Shown here: positions 16,270 to 24,565 of the stretch, piece by piece | Layout: every line of letters begins with the position of its first letter | How positions within the stretch are numbered: the first letter of the stretch is position 1 | Assembly (NCBI GenBank): GCA_902489445.1 | Contig: CABTZX010000005.1 | Location: forward strand, 1 to 64,000 | DNA length: 64,000 nt | Origin: an uncultured Bacteroidales bacterium | GTDB lineage: Bacteria; Bacteroidota; Bacteroidia; Bacteroidales; Porphyromonadaceae | Reading direction: 5' to 3' | The notes under the pieces: model-generated | The model's input: only the letters and a program-made list of their open reading frames with translations | Told to the model about the DNA's origin: nothing | The model's database searches: none | Made by a program: the position numbers and the translations under genes

Positions 16270-18279
16270 TTATTTGCGCGGATTGGTAAACTGGATATCG
16301 TCCTTCGTGCGGTACCAAATATTGTTGAAGGTGCCGGAAGCGGTAAATACGCCCGTAATGGAACCATTGCCTCCTGGCGTGGCATCGTTAACCCACGGCG
16401 CATATTTACTGGTTTCCGCCGAAATACTGCAAGCGCCTTCCGCCGCGCTCTTCTCCAACTTAGCGTGATAGGTACCTTTATCCGACATGGGGTTATAGAC
16501 GTTGCCCTCCTTCCAACCGGTGAACTGCACGTCGCGAAGCGTAACTAAGCGGTTGTTCATCTCGGTACGCTTGGCAATCAGATCCTCCGGCGTGGCGAAT
16601 ACTACCGGTTCGAGGAAGTACGCTTCACCGGTTGATACAATATCGTTGACGGATAGATTGAACTGGAGTGTTCCATTGTATTCGGTAATCTTTTTACCCT
16701 TCAGGTTGATGGAAAGGATCGTATTCATCGGGATATCATCGGCGGTATTCTTTTTGGCATCCCCGAAGCGCACCATCATACCGGCTTTACTATCCGCAAA
16801 GTACATATTGCTGAAGCTGTTCATATTGTCCTTTCCGCTGATACGGACTACGCGGATCGTTACCTCCTCGGTTATTTCGCCGGCGGAGGTATGCTTGGCC
16901 AAAACGGCAGCGAGCCCACCATCCAGAGGTTTCTGCGTTGTAGTGCCGGCGGCTTGGGTTATGCTGTAGCGGATGGAATTAGTGCCATCGCTCAGCGTTA
17001 GGGTGTTTGTGCGCGCATCGCCCTCATTGGCATCAATGGTAAGCGTAACGCCGTCCACCTTTTTGTTGCCACTCGTAGCCGATAAATGCGCCCACGACGC
17101 ATCGGCTAAGGATAATGTCCACGCATCGGGAGCGAACACCGTAAAGCTGTAGGCGTGCCCTTCCTTGGGCGCTTTGAAGGTATTGCCCGCCGGCGCCGGC
17201 GAAATGGAGAGCGGATGCTCGTTTTGGCTGAAGCGAGGCTTATTCAGTACGATGTTCTCCTCAAGCGTGGGGCGGAAGTTATAGAACGTTTGTCCGGATT
17301 TCGATATGTTGATTGTGGCAATCCCTATCATATAGCCACTTCCTTCGGGAACATTCTTATCCTTCCAAGCGCAATTTTTGTAGATTTCGAGGGTTAGCTT
17401 ATTGCCGAGAGCATCCTCAATTGTGTGGCGTTTTGTAGAGTAGGACCCGTCGTAGTACTTGACGTTCTGATACTTGGCAAACTGAACGCCTTCCAAACGA
17501 ACATACTGATTGATGCATTTGCCGCTATTTATATCTTCAATGGTTACGATGCGCGGTTCGATGCCCTTATCGGGAGTGAGCGCCAAATCGCTTCCCTTCG
17601 CTTCAAGCTGTACGGTTCCGCTGAAGTTCTTAATATTGGCGCCCTTCAGATTAGCAACGATTTCGGTGCCGAAAGGTATTGGCGAGCCGGTATCGCGTGC
17701 TAAGGTGAGCACTACGGCATTGCCGGCGGCATCCTGAATGTGGTGATAACCGGCAAAGGGGAATTGCTTGGCTTCGAAGTGAGTGGTTACCACCGCTTTG
17801 ATCCAAAGGTCGCGATCAATTGTTTTCGCATGGTCGCGATCGGTTCCTTCAGCTAATTCGTTCAGCACGGAGAGCGGTTCGTATGCCAACTCCTGCCCGC
17901 TACTACTCTTTTGCATCACCGTGTAGGTTTCCACTCTGGTAGAAGCCTTTAGCACAAATTGGCCGACGCGCGCCGCGCCGCTATTAGGCAAAACGGATAT
18001 GGTAACCGTATAGGTGCCACCCTGCTTGGCATCGTCGCTCGAAGGCGTTACGGTGAACCAATCCTCTTTTCCTGCATTGGTGATGCTCCATCGCCGATTG
18101 GTGGTGAGCGTGAACTGCTGCGTTCCTCCGTTCTGATCAAACTTAAAGGTATTATCCTCTGGAGTGGGCGTTACTTCAAATTTAGCCTTTTCGTGGCGAG
18201 GCTCCGGCTTACATCCCGTAAACCCTATGAGCAAGGCGAGGGAGGCAAGCAGTAAATTGGTGATTTTGTACTGTTTCAT
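16270..18279 (-). CDS. BACON/DUF5689-type lipoprotein
   Basis: 669 residues. A lipoprotein signal (LLASLALLIGFTGC) leads to a BACON-like segment at about 35-125 (FTLTTNRRWSITNAGKEDWF, then GQFVLKAST). An OB-like DUF5689 segment covers about 135-320 (DRDLWIKAVVTTHFEA, YHHIQDAAGNAVVLTL), then a second BACON-like unit at about 365-440 (DAWTLSLADASWAHLSATSG), and a second DUF5689-like unit at about 455-665 (AEITEE-type start, NMYFADSKAGMMVRF). It is probably anchored in the outer membrane. It is the last gene of an operon with another DUF5689 lipoprotein and a TonB-dependent receptor. Function is unknown. Confidence 0.75.
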   Translation of the reverse strand: MKQYKITNLLLASLALLIGFTGCKPEPRHEKAKFEVTPTPEDNTFKFDQNGGTQQFTLTTNRRWSITNAGKEDWFTVTPSSDDAKQGGTYTVTISVLPNSGAARVGQFVLKASTRVETYTVMQKSSSGQELAYEPLSVLNELAEGTDRDHAKTIDRDLWIKAVVTTHFEAKQFPFAGYHHIQDAAGNAVVLTLARDTGSPIPFGTEIVANLKGANIKNFSGTVQLEAKGSDLALTPDKGIEPRIVTIEDINSGKCINQYVRLEGVQFAKYQNVKYYDGSYSTKRHTIEDALGNKLTLEIYKNCAWKDKNVPEGSGYMIGIATINISKSGQTFYNFRPTLEENIVLNKPRFSQNEHPLSISPAPAGNTFKAPKEGHAYSFTVFAPDAWTLSLADASWAHLSATSGNKKVDGVTLTIDANEGDARTNTLTLSDGTNSIRYSITQAAGTTTQKPLDGGLAAVLAKHTSAGEITEEVTIRVVRISGKDNMNSFSNMYFADSKAGMMVRFGDAKKNTADDIPMNTILSINLKGKKITEYNGTLQFNLSVNDIVSTGEAYFLEPVVFATPEDLIAKRTEMNNRLVTLRDVQFTGWKEGNVYNPMSDKGTYHAKLEKSAAEGACSISAETSKYAPWVNDATPGGNGSITGVFTASGTFNNIWYRTKDDIQFTNPRK

Positions 18280-18304
18280 ATGGAGTTCGGAGTATTAGGT
18301 GTGA

Positions 18305-19120
18305 TTAAAATCGTGGATTATCTAACTGGACGTCTCTATCGTTATCAATAATGATAAGCTGAGGCGTATCGCGGAAGAAAGTGAGCAGAGCGGTGACGCT
18401 ACCGGAGCCTTGCGGAAGCTTTTTGCCGGCAAATGTGGCGTAGCTACTGGTGCGTACCAACAACTGTCTGCCCGCTTTATCGATTAGGGTATGATTAACC
18501 GCCCCGACGCTCTCTTTCTGCTCGGGATTGGCATAGGTCTGGCTCAGTTCCGACTCTAAGAATTGAACATCTTTGACGGTAACCAGCATGCTGGAGTAAC
18601 GGGGGGTGATGCGGTCAATGGTTAGTTCGATGGGCGTAATTCCTACAAATCTACCGGCAAGAAGCACTCTTGGCACCATTAGATCCGGTACAAAGGAAGT
18701 TTCGTATGCAGGATCGTTGCTGGGGTAACCGATGCTGATTACATCGCCATACTTCCCCACAGCGAGGCCTTGGCAGCATAGTGCCACTTCCTGACCTTGC
18801 TTATAGAAAAGCGACATATTAACCATACCCATTTTGAGCTCAATCCCACCTGTGGCATCCTGAATATGGATAGAACGATAGAAATTACCCTTGGTATCCT
18901 CAGAAGCCACTACGCCACGAATGATTACATCGCCGGGAATGAGATTACCGCCCTTTCCTTCGCGGTAAAAGGTACGTACCTCCGCTATGGTATGTGTGGC
19001 GGCAGGAAGGGGTAGTTGCTCCTTTTCCTTCGGTTCGTCGAACTTATTGTACTGGCAGGCAGCGAACAAAAGCGGCAGTGCCAGAATGATTATTTGCAAA
19101 AGCTTTTTGATACTTCCCAT
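18305..19120 (-). CDS. DUF5689-type lipoprotein
   Basis: About 271 residues. A lipoprotein signal (IIILALPLLFAACQY) is followed by an OB-fold-like DUF5689 region: VIIRGVVASEDTKGNFYRSI, HIQDATGGIELKMG, VTVKDVQFLESELSQTYANP. Start taken at the ATG of MGSIKK; the frame extends four codons further. It is 25 bp upstream of the larger DUF5689/BACON lipoprotein and 13 bp downstream of the TonB receptor, so the three are co-transcribed. Genes of this type are common next to TonB receptors in Bacteroidales. The ligand is unknown. Confidence 0.75.
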   Translation of the reverse strand: MGSIKKLLQIIILALPLLFAACQYNKFDEPKEKEQLPLPAATHTIAEVRTFYREGKGGNLIPGDVIIRGVVASEDTKGNFYRSIHIQDATGGIELKMGMVNMSLFYKQGQEVALCCQGLAVGKYGDVISIGYPSNDPAYETSFVPDLMVPRVLLAGRFVGITPIELTIDRITPRYSSMLVTVKDVQFLESELSQTYANPEQKESVGAVNHTLIDKAGRQLLVRTSSYATFAGKKLPQGSGSVTALLTFFRDTPQLIIIDNDRDVQLDNPRF

Positions 19121-19133
19121 AATTGTAAGCAAA

Positions 19134-21926
19134 TTAGAATAGCAATGCTACGTTAAGATAGAAGTTAGTTCCGTACATATAGAAGTAACGCGGGTCGAAC
19201 GGCCGCATCATCTTGCCCTCCTTATCGTAGCGGATGCGTAGCTGTTCGTATCCACCGGTACGGAGATCGGTTTTGTTGAGTATGTTGGTCACAGAGAGAT
19301 TTAGGCGGAGATATTTGCCGCTACTAATTCGATAGGACCAACCCACGTTGGCGTCGAGCGTAAATCCGCCCTTAAACTGTTCTTGAGCCACAAACTCTTC
19401 GGGCAAACCGTCGTATGCTTTATCCGTACGGCGCATTGGGTTTGCGTCGAGATATCCCCGTCCGAAGTAATTGGCATCTACACCGAGCCATACATAAAAG
19501 GGCGTTTGGTACTGCAGGCTTAGGTTTGCCGCCATCTGAGGAGTACCGGAAACGTGGAATTGACTCCAATATACGCTTTCCTGCTCCAGTACCTTGTTGC
19601 TGTTATCAACCGTCTGGAGGTAATCCGGATTATTGGTATAGATGTAACTTCCGTAGGAGAATACGCCGGTAGCGGTAAGGGATGGCGTTATTTTTACTTC
19701 AGCGCCCAGCTCAACGCCCATATGACGTCGGTCGATATTGGTAAGCACATAATTGGAAAAAGCTCTATATCCATCATCGTAGAAGCTCATATTCCGCGTG
19801 CCATCCATAAATTGGGTATAGTAAAAGGTGATACGCCCCTTGATAAAGGGATGGCGCACGATGTAGCTAATATCACCGGATGCGATCTTTTCGTTCTGTG
19901 GATTTTCCACATAACTGTTTCGCGTTCGGGGCGAGATGAACAGCGAGCTGAAATAGGGAGCATGCGATAGGAATGCACCGTTTGCCTGTACGAAGTTACG
20001 TCCGTTTATTTTCCAAGTGGCTCCGCCCTTAACGCCGTATTCGAAAAAGTTCAGTATGTCGCTCTTTCCGTAGGAGTTTTCGGGAAAAAGTCCCCGCCGC
20101 TGCTTACCATCACGGAACATACCGGTCCAACCTCCGTCCAAAGCGAGATAGAAGTCAAAGTGACGTATATAAGCGGATAGCGTCGCCCACAATTGAGCGT
20201 TCTGGATTGTGCCGTAGTAGTTATGACTATAGATATCACCCACACGCACAATTCGGTCCGGATTGTTCAGATCCAACTGGGCTTTACTGGGATCATCGGG
20301 AAAATCTCGTTCCGAAAACTTATCGATATCGTACCAAAAGTCGCCTCCGAGCAAATCCTTTACCACGTTGTAATTGTGGGTTCGGTTAAAGCGATAATTA
20401 GCTCCTGCATTCAGTTTGATGTTTTCCGATAGCACGGCATTAAGCACGGATGATACATTCCATTGCTTTTGATCGGTATGCCGATCCTCCACTACATATT
20501 CGCTTCTCCGTCCTTCTGCCAGCAGATCTCCTTTGGCATTGTAGAGCCGTACGTAGTTATTGCGATTTACATCGTACATTCTATCCCAATTGATATGTGA
20601 CACATTGGGATCTTCCGCCCACAAATCGCGATAATACTGCTCCGTTTCGGGATCCGGATTGCTCGTCATGTAGCTATAGTAGGAAGGTAGATTGCGATAG
20701 TAGTCGGGCCGTGGGTCGGGCGCATTATGCCAATTGAGTGCCGAATAGGCGCTGTAGCCAAATCGGTAGGTTACCCCGGAGGTAAGCTTGTATCCGTCTG
20801 CAATGTTCCACGTATGGAGGAGCTGGAAGAGCGGCTCGAAATTATCGCGTACACGGGCGTTTCGCCACTTTCCGTTCTGCATTCCGATGTTGGGGTTATA
20901 GAAGTTATTACCGGTCAGCTCATACACTTCCTGAGTTACACCGGAAGCGACCCCGCGTTTGGTGGGTGCCGCCAATGCAATCAAAGCAAGCGAATGGCGC
21001 CTTCCGAACTGCTTTTCCACGCCTAAGAAATAGCCGTATGCATCGTAAAAGGTACCCTCAGCGTAGCCCGAGTCTCCCCAACGCTTGGAAAGGGATAGTG
21101 TAATTGCCCAACCCGAGGGAAGAACACCGGTAGAATGGGTAAACATTGTTCGATGCGTATAGCTACGATTGGATAGCGAGTAGGTAACGCGGCTACCTTG
21201 GCTGAACTGGGATGGAAGCGTAATGATATTGACCGTTCCGCCCACATCGCCAAAAGTGTAGGACGAGGGCAATAGTCCGTCCGTGCCGTCCTGGTTTACG
21301 GTAATGTTATTAAGCCCGTTCCAGAGGAAATAAGCATTGTAGCCATTTGACATATTGTTCATTTGCATCCCGTTGAGGTAGAGCCCTTGATAGGGCGCAT
21401 CGTACCCTCTGATGCGGAAACGTACCGGGCTGAACTGATAGCCTGCTTTATTGTTGTAGGGATCGCGCGATGCGGTTAGGAAGGTGGATATCATTCCTTC
21501 CGACTCTTCGCTCGCTCCGCTTATTTCCTCTACCACAAAGGCAGATAGATCGCTTCGGTAATCATCATTCTGTTTGCTTGTTTCCTTGCCGTCCAGCAGA
21601 ACTTCGGGCAATAAAGCGCCCGATGGGGGCAGCGTAACGGTAACTTTTTTATCGGTATACTGTGCGTGCCGATACACAATTGCATAGTTCCCGTCCTTTA
21701 GGTTAGGCAGCACGTAGTAACCCTGTCGGTTGGTAACCGCCAATAGGTTTGTACCGCCATCGGCTAAAGATATTTCAACACCCTCAATGGGTTGGTGACC
21801 TGAAGCGGTATATACATAGCCGGCAATCTTTGTCTGTTGAGCAAAGACCCAATGGAATGAGAACAAGACGGCAATAAAGAGGGGAACTAATCTTCGGGAT
21901 ATCTGTTGCATACTAAGCTTTGGCAT
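19134..21926 (-). CDS. TonB-dependent outer-membrane receptor
   Basis: 930 residues. A signal peptide (LVPLFIAVLFSFHWVFAQ) is followed by a carboxypeptidase-regulatory-like domain at about 30-110 (IAGYVYTASGHQPIEGVEIS, LPNLKDGNYAIVY), a plug at about 130-240 (RFRIRGYDAPYQGLYLNGM) and a beta-barrel to the C terminus, ending GTNFYLNVALLF with the usual terminal Phe. It should import an unknown ligand across the outer membrane using TonB energy. It lacks a following SusD gene; instead two DUF5689 lipoproteins follow. The start could instead be the ATG at 21911 (MQQISRR). Confidence 0.88.
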   Translation of the reverse strand: MPKLSMQQISRRLVPLFIAVLFSFHWVFAQQTKIAGYVYTASGHQPIEGVEISLADGGTNLLAVTNRQGYYVLPNLKDGNYAIVYRHAQYTDKKVTVTLPPSGALLPEVLLDGKETSKQNDDYRSDLSAFVVEEISGASEESEGMISTFLTASRDPYNNKAGYQFSPVRFRIRGYDAPYQGLYLNGMQMNNMSNGYNAYFLWNGLNNITVNQDGTDGLLPSSYTFGDVGGTVNIITLPSQFSQGSRVTYSLSNRSYTHRTMFTHSTGVLPSGWAITLSLSKRWGDSGYAEGTFYDAYGYFLGVEKQFGRRHSLALIALAAPTKRGVASGVTQEVYELTGNNFYNPNIGMQNGKWRNARVRDNFEPLFQLLHTWNIADGYKLTSGVTYRFGYSAYSALNWHNAPDPRPDYYRNLPSYYSYMTSNPDPETEQYYRDLWAEDPNVSHINWDRMYDVNRNNYVRLYNAKGDLLAEGRRSEYVVEDRHTDQKQWNVSSVLNAVLSENIKLNAGANYRFNRTHNYNVVKDLLGGDFWYDIDKFSERDFPDDPSKAQLDLNNPDRIVRVGDIYSHNYYGTIQNAQLWATLSAYIRHFDFYLALDGGWTGMFRDGKQRRGLFPENSYGKSDILNFFEYGVKGGATWKINGRNFVQANGAFLSHAPYFSSLFISPRTRNSYVENPQNEKIASGDISYIVRHPFIKGRITFYYTQFMDGTRNMSFYDDGYRAFSNYVLTNIDRRHMGVELGAEVKITPSLTATGVFSYGSYIYTNNPDYLQTVDNSNKVLEQESVYWSQFHVSGTPQMAANLSLQYQTPFYVWLGVDANYFGRGYLDANPMRRTDKAYDGLPEEFVAQEQFKGGFTLDANVGWSYRISSGKYLRLNLSVTNILNKTDLRTGGYEQLRIRYDKEGKMMRPFDPRYFYMYGTNFYLNVALLF

Positions 21927-21995
21927 CTATTCTTTCATATTACGTATCCTCGGACGGGAAGAAAGAGCCAAACACTCTGTTCTGCCCCTCCGCAA

Positions 21996-22003
21996 CAAAG
22001 GTA
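21996..22003 (-). promoter_or_regulatory. -7 box of the TonB receptor operon
   Basis: The minus strand reads TAGTACCTTTG, with TACCTTTG matching TAnnTTTG and a TTTACTCC stretch upstream. It lies 70 bp before the receptor start. Confidence 0.6.
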
Positions 22004-22072
22004 CTATTTTAATATGGAGTAAACTCCCCCTTTACGGTGAAGAAAAAGTGAAGATTGCATCCGGCTTCGCCA

Positions 22073-22160
22073 AAGGTATATACCTATGCCGCAAAAGGTA
22101 TATAAGTTCCAAATGAAAGGTATATAAGTTTCGTTGGAAAGGTATATAGGTCTCGTCGGG
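22073..22160. repeat. Four-unit 22-bp array, AAAGGTATATACC family
   Basis: The four units begin AAAGGTATATACC, AAAGGTATATAAG, AAAGGTATATAAG and AAAGGTATATAGG, 22 bp apart. The array lies in the divergent gap between the TonB receptor and clpC. Coordinates may be off by one base. Confidence 0.9.
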
Positions 22161-22319
22161 TCGGTTTGTCGGATCGTCCTGCCTTTTCGGTCCGTCGATG
22201 TGGCGAATATGTCCGATTTTTTGCTTTGGCATATTTATTGCAATTGAGTGAATGAGGATTGCACAGTTTCCGCTGCAAACGAATTGGCAGATAGGACGAA
22301 AGGCACCTCCACAAAGAAG

Positions 22320-24491
22320 ATGAAAAGAGAAGAAAAGAATACATTCCGTACCCCCCTCAGCCGTATCGAAGACGAACGGCAGTTCTTGGAGCCTATCGAT
22401 GGGCTTCAGGACGGATTTGACGAACCGGATGAGGATAGTGGCGGAGAAGACGGCTCGCCTTTCGATAATCAGGCGAACGGAGGTGAAGAACGTAGTGGCG
22501 CACCGCGCGGTCAGCGCAAAAGTGCGTTAGATACATTCTGTATCGACCTCTCGGGCAAGGCGGAGCGTAACGAATTGGACCCGATGATTGGCCGCGAAGA
22601 TATACTGAACCGGATGATGCTCGTGCTTTGTCGGCGCAAAAAGAATAATCCGGTGCTGATTGGCGAACCGGGTGTAGGGAAAAGCGCCATAGTGGAAGGG
22701 CTCGCAAACCGTATAGCGGAAAAGCGCGTGCCACTTGCTCTTTTGGATAAACGTATATACGCGCTCGACACGGCTCAGCTGGTGGCGGGCAGTAAGTATC
22801 GTGGCGAATTTGAAGAACGCCTTAAAAAGGTACTCAAAGAGGTAAAGCGCAACCCCAACATTATTCTGTTTATCGACGAAATACACACGATCATAGGGGC
22901 AGGTCAGGCGGAGAATTCCCTCGATATGTCCAACATGATTAAGCCGGCTCTGGCTCAGGGCGAACTGCGCTGTATAGGCGCTTCCACGCTAACCGAGTAC
23001 GCGAAAACGATCGAACGGGATGGTGCGCTCGAACGGCGCTTCCAGAAAATCGTGGTTCCGCCCAATTCAGCGGAAGAAACCTACGAAATACTGGAGCAAA
23101 TCAAGCCGGTTTACGAAAAATACCACGGTGTGGTGTACAATGACGAAGCACTCAAGCTGGCGGTAGAACTGACCGATCGGTACGTCAATGAGCGATTCTT
23201 CCCGGATAAGGCCATCGATGTGATGGACGAAGCCGGTGCCGCTGCCGGAATGAGCCGTAAGTTGCCGAAGAACAAAATAGAGGAAATCGACCAAGAATGC
23301 GCTTTTTACAAGTCGAAGCAGGATGAGGCCGTCCGAGACCATAACTTTGAACTTGCCGCCGCTTGGCGCGACAAAGCACGCAATGCACAAGAACGAATGG
23401 AAGCGCTCCGTGCCGAAGTGCGCAATCAGGGAAGCGACAACGAAGTTACGGGCGACAGCGTCGCAAAGGTAGTAGCCTCTATGGCGGGCGTACCGATGGA
23501 ACGAATAGCCCAAACGGAAGCTAAGCGACTTCGGGAGCTTAATAAAGTGCTTTCGGCGCAAGTAATTGGACAAACGGACGCCGTAAACACCATAGCACGT
23601 GCCATTCAGCGCAATCGTCTCGGCTTGCGTGACGAAAAGCGTCCTATAGGCAGCTTCCTATTTCTCGGGCCTACCGGTGTGGGGAAGACGTTCCTCGCGA
23701 AAAAGCTCGCCGAACAGCTCTTCGGAAGTGAAGATGCCCTTGTACGCGTAGATATGAGCGAATACTCCGAAAAGTTCAACGTTTCGCGGCTAATTGGCTC
23801 TCCTCCCGGATACGTGGGCTATGAGGAAGGCGGACAATTAACCGAGAAAATACGCCGCCGCCCCTACTCTGTGGTCCTTTTGGACGAGATCGAAAAGGCA
23901 CATCCGGAGGTGTTTAACGTAATGCTGCAACTATTGGACGAAGGAACACTAACCGACGGGCTGGGGCGTGTAGTCAGCTTTAAGAATACGGTTATCATTA
24001 TGACCGGTAACATCGGTAGCCGTCGCTTGAGCGAATTCGGCAGCGGAGTGGGATTTAGTGCCGATAACGGCACCATTTCACCGGAGGTTTCGCGCGGAAT
24101 TATAGAGAAAGAGCTCAAAAAGACCTTTACGCCCGAATTCCTTAACCGTTTGGATGCCGTGGTACACTTCAATGCTCTGGATAAACCCGCTATCCGCCTC
24201 ATCATTGATAACCGTATCGCTGAAATCACCGAACGCATTGCTCGTCAGGGATACCATATCGAAGTAGACGAATCTTGCCGTGCCTTTTTGGCGGAAAAGG
24301 GCTTCGATCCCAAAAACGGAGCGAGACCCGTTAACCGAATCCTACAGACGGAAATCGAGGATCGTCTCACCGATCTTATCTTGGATGAGTCGGTTAAGGC
24401 GGGCGACACCATCCTTTTCTCCAAAAAGAAGGCCGGTGTGAAAGTAACCATACATTCACCCAAGGAGGAAGCGTTAACCGTTGAATCCTAA
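22320..24491 (+). CDS. clpC: ClpC-type AAA+ ATPase lacking the N domain
   Basis: 723 residues against roughly 840 for usual ClpC. Both AAA+ modules are complete: Walker A1 GEPGVGKSA, Walker B1 ILFIDEIHT, Walker A2 GPTGVGKTFLAK, Walker B2 VVLLDEIEKAH. A short middle coil is present (EIDQECAFYKSKQDEA). A VGF tripeptide (SGVGFSAD) matches the ClpP-docking loop. The first ~70 residues are acidic and low-complexity (GFDEPDEDSGGEDGSPFDNQ), and the twin Clp_N repeats that bind adaptors and substrates are absent. It unfolds proteins for ClpP in the cytoplasm. htpG follows after 74 bp in the same direction. Start taken at the ATG at 22320; the frame extends 24 codons upstream with no N domain either. 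Confidence 0.88.
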   Translation: MKREEKNTFRTPLSRIEDERQFLEPIDGLQDGFDEPDEDSGGEDGSPFDNQANGGEERSGAPRGQRKSALDTFCIDLSGKAERNELDPMIGREDILNRMMLVLCRRKKNNPVLIGEPGVGKSAIVEGLANRIAEKRVPLALLDKRIYALDTAQLVAGSKYRGEFEERLKKVLKEVKRNPNIILFIDEIHTIIGAGQAENSLDMSNMIKPALAQGELRCIGASTLTEYAKTIERDGALERRFQKIVVPPNSAEETYEILEQIKPVYEKYHGVVYNDEALKLAVELTDRYVNERFFPDKAIDVMDEAGAAAGMSRKLPKNKIEEIDQECAFYKSKQDEAVRDHNFELAAAWRDKARNAQERMEALRAEVRNQGSDNEVTGDSVAKVVASMAGVPMERIAQTEAKRLRELNKVLSAQVIGQTDAVNTIARAIQRNRLGLRDEKRPIGSFLFLGPTGVGKTFLAKKLAEQLFGSEDALVRVDMSEYSEKFNVSRLIGSPPGYVGYEEGGQLTEKIRRRPYSVVLLDEIEKAHPEVFNVMLQLLDEGTLTDGLGRVVSFKNTVIIMTGNIGSRRLSEFGSGVGFSADNGTISPEVSRGIIEKELKKTFTPEFLNRLDAVVHFNALDKPAIRLIIDNRIAEITERIARQGYHIEVDESCRAFLAEKGFDPKNGARPVNRILQTEIEDRLTDLILDESVKAGDTILFSKKKAGVKVTIHSPKEEALTVES

Positions 24492-24517
24492 ACGAATATC
24501 CCAATAGACAAAAAGTT

Positions 24518-24544
24518 GCTCCGCGAAGCTCGTTTTCGCGGAGC
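24518..24544 (+). terminator. Strong hairpin between clpC and htpG, no U-tract
   Basis: GCTCCGCGAA (24518-24527) pairs perfectly over 10 bp with TTCGCGGAGC (24535-24544). The following bases ATTAATACC have no run of U, so it may attenuate or protect mRNA rather than terminate. Confidence 0.45.
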
Positions 24545-24565
24545 ATTAATACCGCAAACAACCAT

